From Clostridia bacterium (lineage in GTDB: Bacteria; Bacillota; Clostridia; Oscillospirales; CAG-272), in the NCBI GenBank assembly GCA_017520505.1, contig JAFXFN010000034.1:22199-86198 (forward strand): a DNA stretch of 64,000 nt, given 5' to 3'. A model generated the notes under the pieces. That model had not been told where the DNA came from, did not search any database, and was given only the letters and a program-made list of their open reading frames with translations. A program made the translations under genes and the position numbers. This document shows positions 61,316 to 64,000 of this stretch, one piece after another (positions within the stretch are counted from its first letter, which is position 1; every line of letters starts with the position of its first letter).

Positions 61316-61540
61316 ATGACAAACCAGACATCCAACATCATAAAGATCGTTGTTCTCATTTTCGCTGTTCTCGGCGTTGCTGTTGCCGCTTTCTTTATCG
61401 TAAAGAAGCTTACAGAGCGCAAGGCTGCCGCTGCTGACGATTCGCTGTTCGACGAACTCGACGAGCTCGACATCGACGACGATGACATTTGTTGCTGCGG
61501 CTGCGACGATGAGGAATGCATCGAAGAAGCTGCTGAATAA
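61316..61540 (+). CDS. small membrane protein with acidic, cysteine-rich tail
   Basis: 74 aa. One membrane helix (about 8-28: IVVLIFAVLGVAVAAFFIVKK) is followed by a Lys/Arg/Ala stretch and a very acidic tail containing the cluster DDDICCCGCDDEECIEE. Five cysteines within ten residues next to aspartates suggest metal binding or lipid attachment; the motif fits no domain I can name. AAAGGAG precedes the ATG, with a strong promoter and terminator of its own, so it is likely well expressed. Confidence 0.75.
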   Translation: MTNQTSNIIKIVVLIFAVLGVAVAAFFIVKKLTERKAAAADDSLFDELDELDIDDDDICCCGCDDEECIEEAAE

Positions 61541-61553
61541 TAAACGGTCATTG

Positions 61554-61585
61554 CGGCTCACGGACTTTTCCGTGAGCCGTATTTT
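61554..61585 (+). terminator. terminator after the Cys-rich membrane protein gene
   Basis: Perfect 10-bp stem CGGCTCACGG (61554-61563) / CCGTGAGCCG (61570-61579), six-base loop, TATTTTA tail. Confidence 0.88.
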
Positions 61586-61612
61586 ACATATATTAAAAAT
61601 TATAAAAAAGTA

Positions 61613-61640
61613 TTGACAAAATATAAAAATATGATATTAT
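61613..61640 (+). promoter_or_regulatory. promoter of the cell-wall-anchored protein gene
   Basis: TTGACA (61613-61618) and TATTAT (61635-61640), spacer 16 bp; the region around the -10 is almost pure AT. TAGGAGG follows before the ATG. Confidence 0.75.
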
Positions 61641-61680
61641 ATAATTACCAAGACTTAATTTAATAGGAGGATAACGAATT

Positions 61681-62316
61681 ATGAAAAAGATCATTTCTAT
61701 CATTCTCGCAACAATGCTTCTTGCATCCGTTGCAGTTTTTGCCGCAGTTCCCGATGTAAAGGCAGGCTGGACAAATACAGTTCACGTAAGTAACGACATA
61801 ATCAAATCCGCAGCCGGAAATGTTACGTGCGACAACGACGATGCAAAAATCAACTATCTCACAGTTCCCGCAGGCACAGCTGATGCTACATTCTGGGGCT
61901 GGGTTTCCGGTGACAATGCCGCAATCGAAGGCTTCTACTACAGCGTAAACGGCGGTGAAAAGGCAACAGACGCTGCTTTCACAGTTGCCGCTGAAGATGC
62001 TGTTATCAACGCCGGCAAGGGCGCATACGATTCAAGATACGACGTTAAGGTTCCCCTTACAGAAGGAACACAGCTCGTAAGAGTATACGTAAAGTATGCT
62101 GATGGCAAGATGGACGCTATCTGGGCTTGCGAAGTAACAGTTGGTACTGCTTCCGATTACACGGATAACGAAGCTGCTCCCGAAACACCTTCTAACCCCG
62201 AAACACCCTCTACACCTTCTAACCCCGAAACAGGTGACGCTATGATCGTTGCTATCGTTGCTGTTGCAGCAGTAGCTCTCGCAGGCGTTGCAGTTTCCAA
62301 GAAGGTTCGCGCTTAA
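61681..62316 (+). CDS. secreted protein with NPETG-type sorting signal
   Basis: 211 aa. Signal peptide MKKIISIILATMLLASVAVFA, a compact beta-rich domain (about 25-155; GTADATFWGWVSGDNAAIEGF, VRVYVKYADGKMDAIW), a Pro/Thr/Glu/Asn linker (APETPSNPETPSTPSNPETG), then a hydrophobic helix and the basic tail KKVRA. The layout NPETG + helix + positive tail is that of a sortase substrate, with NPxTG in place of LPxTG; anchoring to peptidoglycan is likely. The domain resembles ones seen in repeated form in Clostridia, but I cannot name it. Confidence 0.8.
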   Translation: MKKIISIILATMLLASVAVFAAVPDVKAGWTNTVHVSNDIIKSAAGNVTCDNDDAKINYLTVPAGTADATFWGWVSGDNAAIEGFYYSVNGGEKATDAAFTVAAEDAVINAGKGAYDSRYDVKVPLTEGTQLVRVYVKYADGKMDAIWACEVTVGTASDYTDNEAAPETPSNPETPSTPSNPETGDAMIVAIVAVAAVALAGVAVSKKVRA

Positions 62317-62344
62317 TCAATAAACTACATACGTCTTGGATTAG

Positions 62345-62380
62345 AACAACCGCAGTAAAACTGCGGTTGTTTGATTTTTA
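62345..62380 (+). terminator. terminator after the cell-wall-anchored protein gene
   Basis: Stem AACAACCGCAG (62345-62355) / CTGCGGTTGTT (62361-62371), five-base loop, then TGATTTTTA. Confidence 0.9.
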
Positions 62381-62395
62381 TACACATTTACAGTA

Positions 62396-62424
62396 TTGAC
62401 GGAATAAAAAAGATGTGCTATAAT
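62396..62424 (+). promoter_or_regulatory. promoter of the phosphatase lipoprotein gene
   Basis: TTGACG (62396-62401) and TATAAT (62419-62424), spacer 17 bp, 35 bp before the ATG. Confidence 0.85.
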
Positions 62425-62431
62425 ACACCTA

Positions 62432-63632
<1,201 letters not shown>

Positions 63633-63639
63633 AAAAATC

Positions 63640-63670
63640 GGGGATGTTCAACAGAACATCCCCTTATTTT
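63640..63670 (+). terminator. terminator after the phosphatase gene
   Basis: Stem GGGGATGTTC (63640-63649) / GAACATCCCC (63654-63663), four-base loop, then TTATTTTT, starting eight bases after the stop. Confidence 0.93.
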
Positions 63671-63963
63671 TCCGTATAAAATTCATCATAACACCAACGC
63701 ATCGGATTTTCATAGATATACCGTAAATGTTCTTCGTAATCTTCGCGATTTCTTATTATGTGGTCGTAAAACGATTTCTGCCAAATCGTATTTCCTATTT
63801 GTTTTGATACGATCCCTTTCAGCTGTTTTATCACCCTTGATATTGTAGGGGCGACCAGCGTGTCAAGGGCAACATCATTTACAATTTGTGAAGACACATG
63901 GTTTACAACTTTCCGACCAATAATTTTGAAGCGAAAGCGAAGCTGTAGTGAAAAATTATTGGT
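63664..63963 (-). pseudogene. C-terminal remnant of a REP-associated tyrosine transposase (RAYT)
   Basis: The frame encodes the C-terminal part of a Y1/IS200-like RAYT: APTISRVIKQLKGIVSKQIG, then IWQKSFYDHIIRNREDYEEH and YIYENPMRW. The N-terminal half that carries the HUH motif is missing. The frame is closed by a TAG at 63964-63966 and a TAA at 63997-63999, so only about 100 codons are open; a GTG at 63897 is the first possible start but lacks a ribosome site. The codons for LVAPTI include GTAGGGGCGACC, which resembles the GTAGGGG repeat of the intergenic islands. Proteins of this family mobilise short palindromic repeats. Confidence 0.7.
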
Positions 63964-63964
63964 C
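63915..63964. repeat. inverted repeat with GCGAAGC core inside the RAYT remnant
   Basis: Arms GACCAATAATTTT (63915-63927) and AAAATTATTGGTC (63952-63964) are exact reverse complements. The 24-base loop contains AGCGAAAGCGAAGC, including the GCGAAGC mini-hairpin core also present in array C (45399-45413). Confidence 0.65.
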
Positions 63965-64000
63965 TAATCACCATGATTGCCGGGGATCATTTTGAATTAA

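Overview
The window looks like chromosomal DNA from a low-to-moderate GC Firmicute of class Clostridia, most like the Oscillospirales/Ruminococcaceae group of gut bacteria. The evidence is strong AGGAGG-type ribosome binding sites, vegetative promoters of the TTGACA-17-TATAAT type, a CGAAC-N4-GTTCG type SOS box at recA and a one-mismatch version at lexA, the infC-rpmI-rplT order behind an attenuated leader, a CwlD-type amidase, an OmpR/histidine kinase pair, lipoproteins and a sortase-type cell-wall protein. No rRNA, tRNA, CRISPR array, prophage or complete insertion sequence was recognised. Genus-level placement is not possible from the sequence alone. Layout: 1-5970 (minus) holds a 2-oxoacid dehydrogenase operon in the order E2, E3, fused E1 alpha-beta, followed by a transaldolase-family gene that runs off the window. 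6850-12251 (plus) is a tight run cwlD, radA, SPOUT methyltransferase, RluA-type pseudouridine synthase, lnt. 12620-16341 (minus) holds an aroE-aroK fusion and an O-acylation pair (SGNH hydrolase plus MBOAT). 16523-21713 (plus) holds a Xer-type recombinase, a two-component system, nth and mtaB. 21825-26221 (minus) holds a lipoprotein, rplJ-rplL, lexA and infC-rpmI-rplT. 26581-35024 (minus) is a seven-gene catabolic cluster: class III aminotransferase, FGGY kinase, amidohydrolase, arabinose/fucose-isomerase-like protein, ROK kinase, PAP2 phosphatase and MFS transporter. Its substrate cannot be named. 35598-40244 (minus) is mreB-mreC-mreD-mrdA; 40898-44332 (minus) is zapA, U32 peptidase, dut, maf. 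44507-47797 (plus) holds proB, recA-recX and rpmB. 47874-51802 holds a DUF-type protein, an autoregulated S24 repressor divergent from a small membrane protein, and an oligopeptide-binding lipoprotein. 51986-53476 is malQ. 53671-61206 (plus) is a mostly overlapping run: CapA-like lipoprotein, XRE regulator, split ThrE exporter, small lipoprotein, GH2 enzyme, PfkB kinase, mnmA, yqeG. 61316-63632 (plus) holds three monocistronic surface genes, each with its own promoter and terminator. The window ends in a decayed RAYT-type transposase fragment. The most unusual feature is non-coding. The larger intergenic gaps carry nested, modular palindromes: an outer inverted repeat enclosing several small perfect hairpins drawn from a shared set. 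Three gaps also carry tandem rows of unrelated mini-hairpins with 2-3 nt loops (often GAA or GCA) joined by a constant short linker. A recurring junction motif of about 22 bp (core AACCCATTTTCGTTCG) separates the inserts. I know of no named element that matches this architecture. The RAYT remnant at the window end hints at, but does not prove, a single-strand transposition origin.
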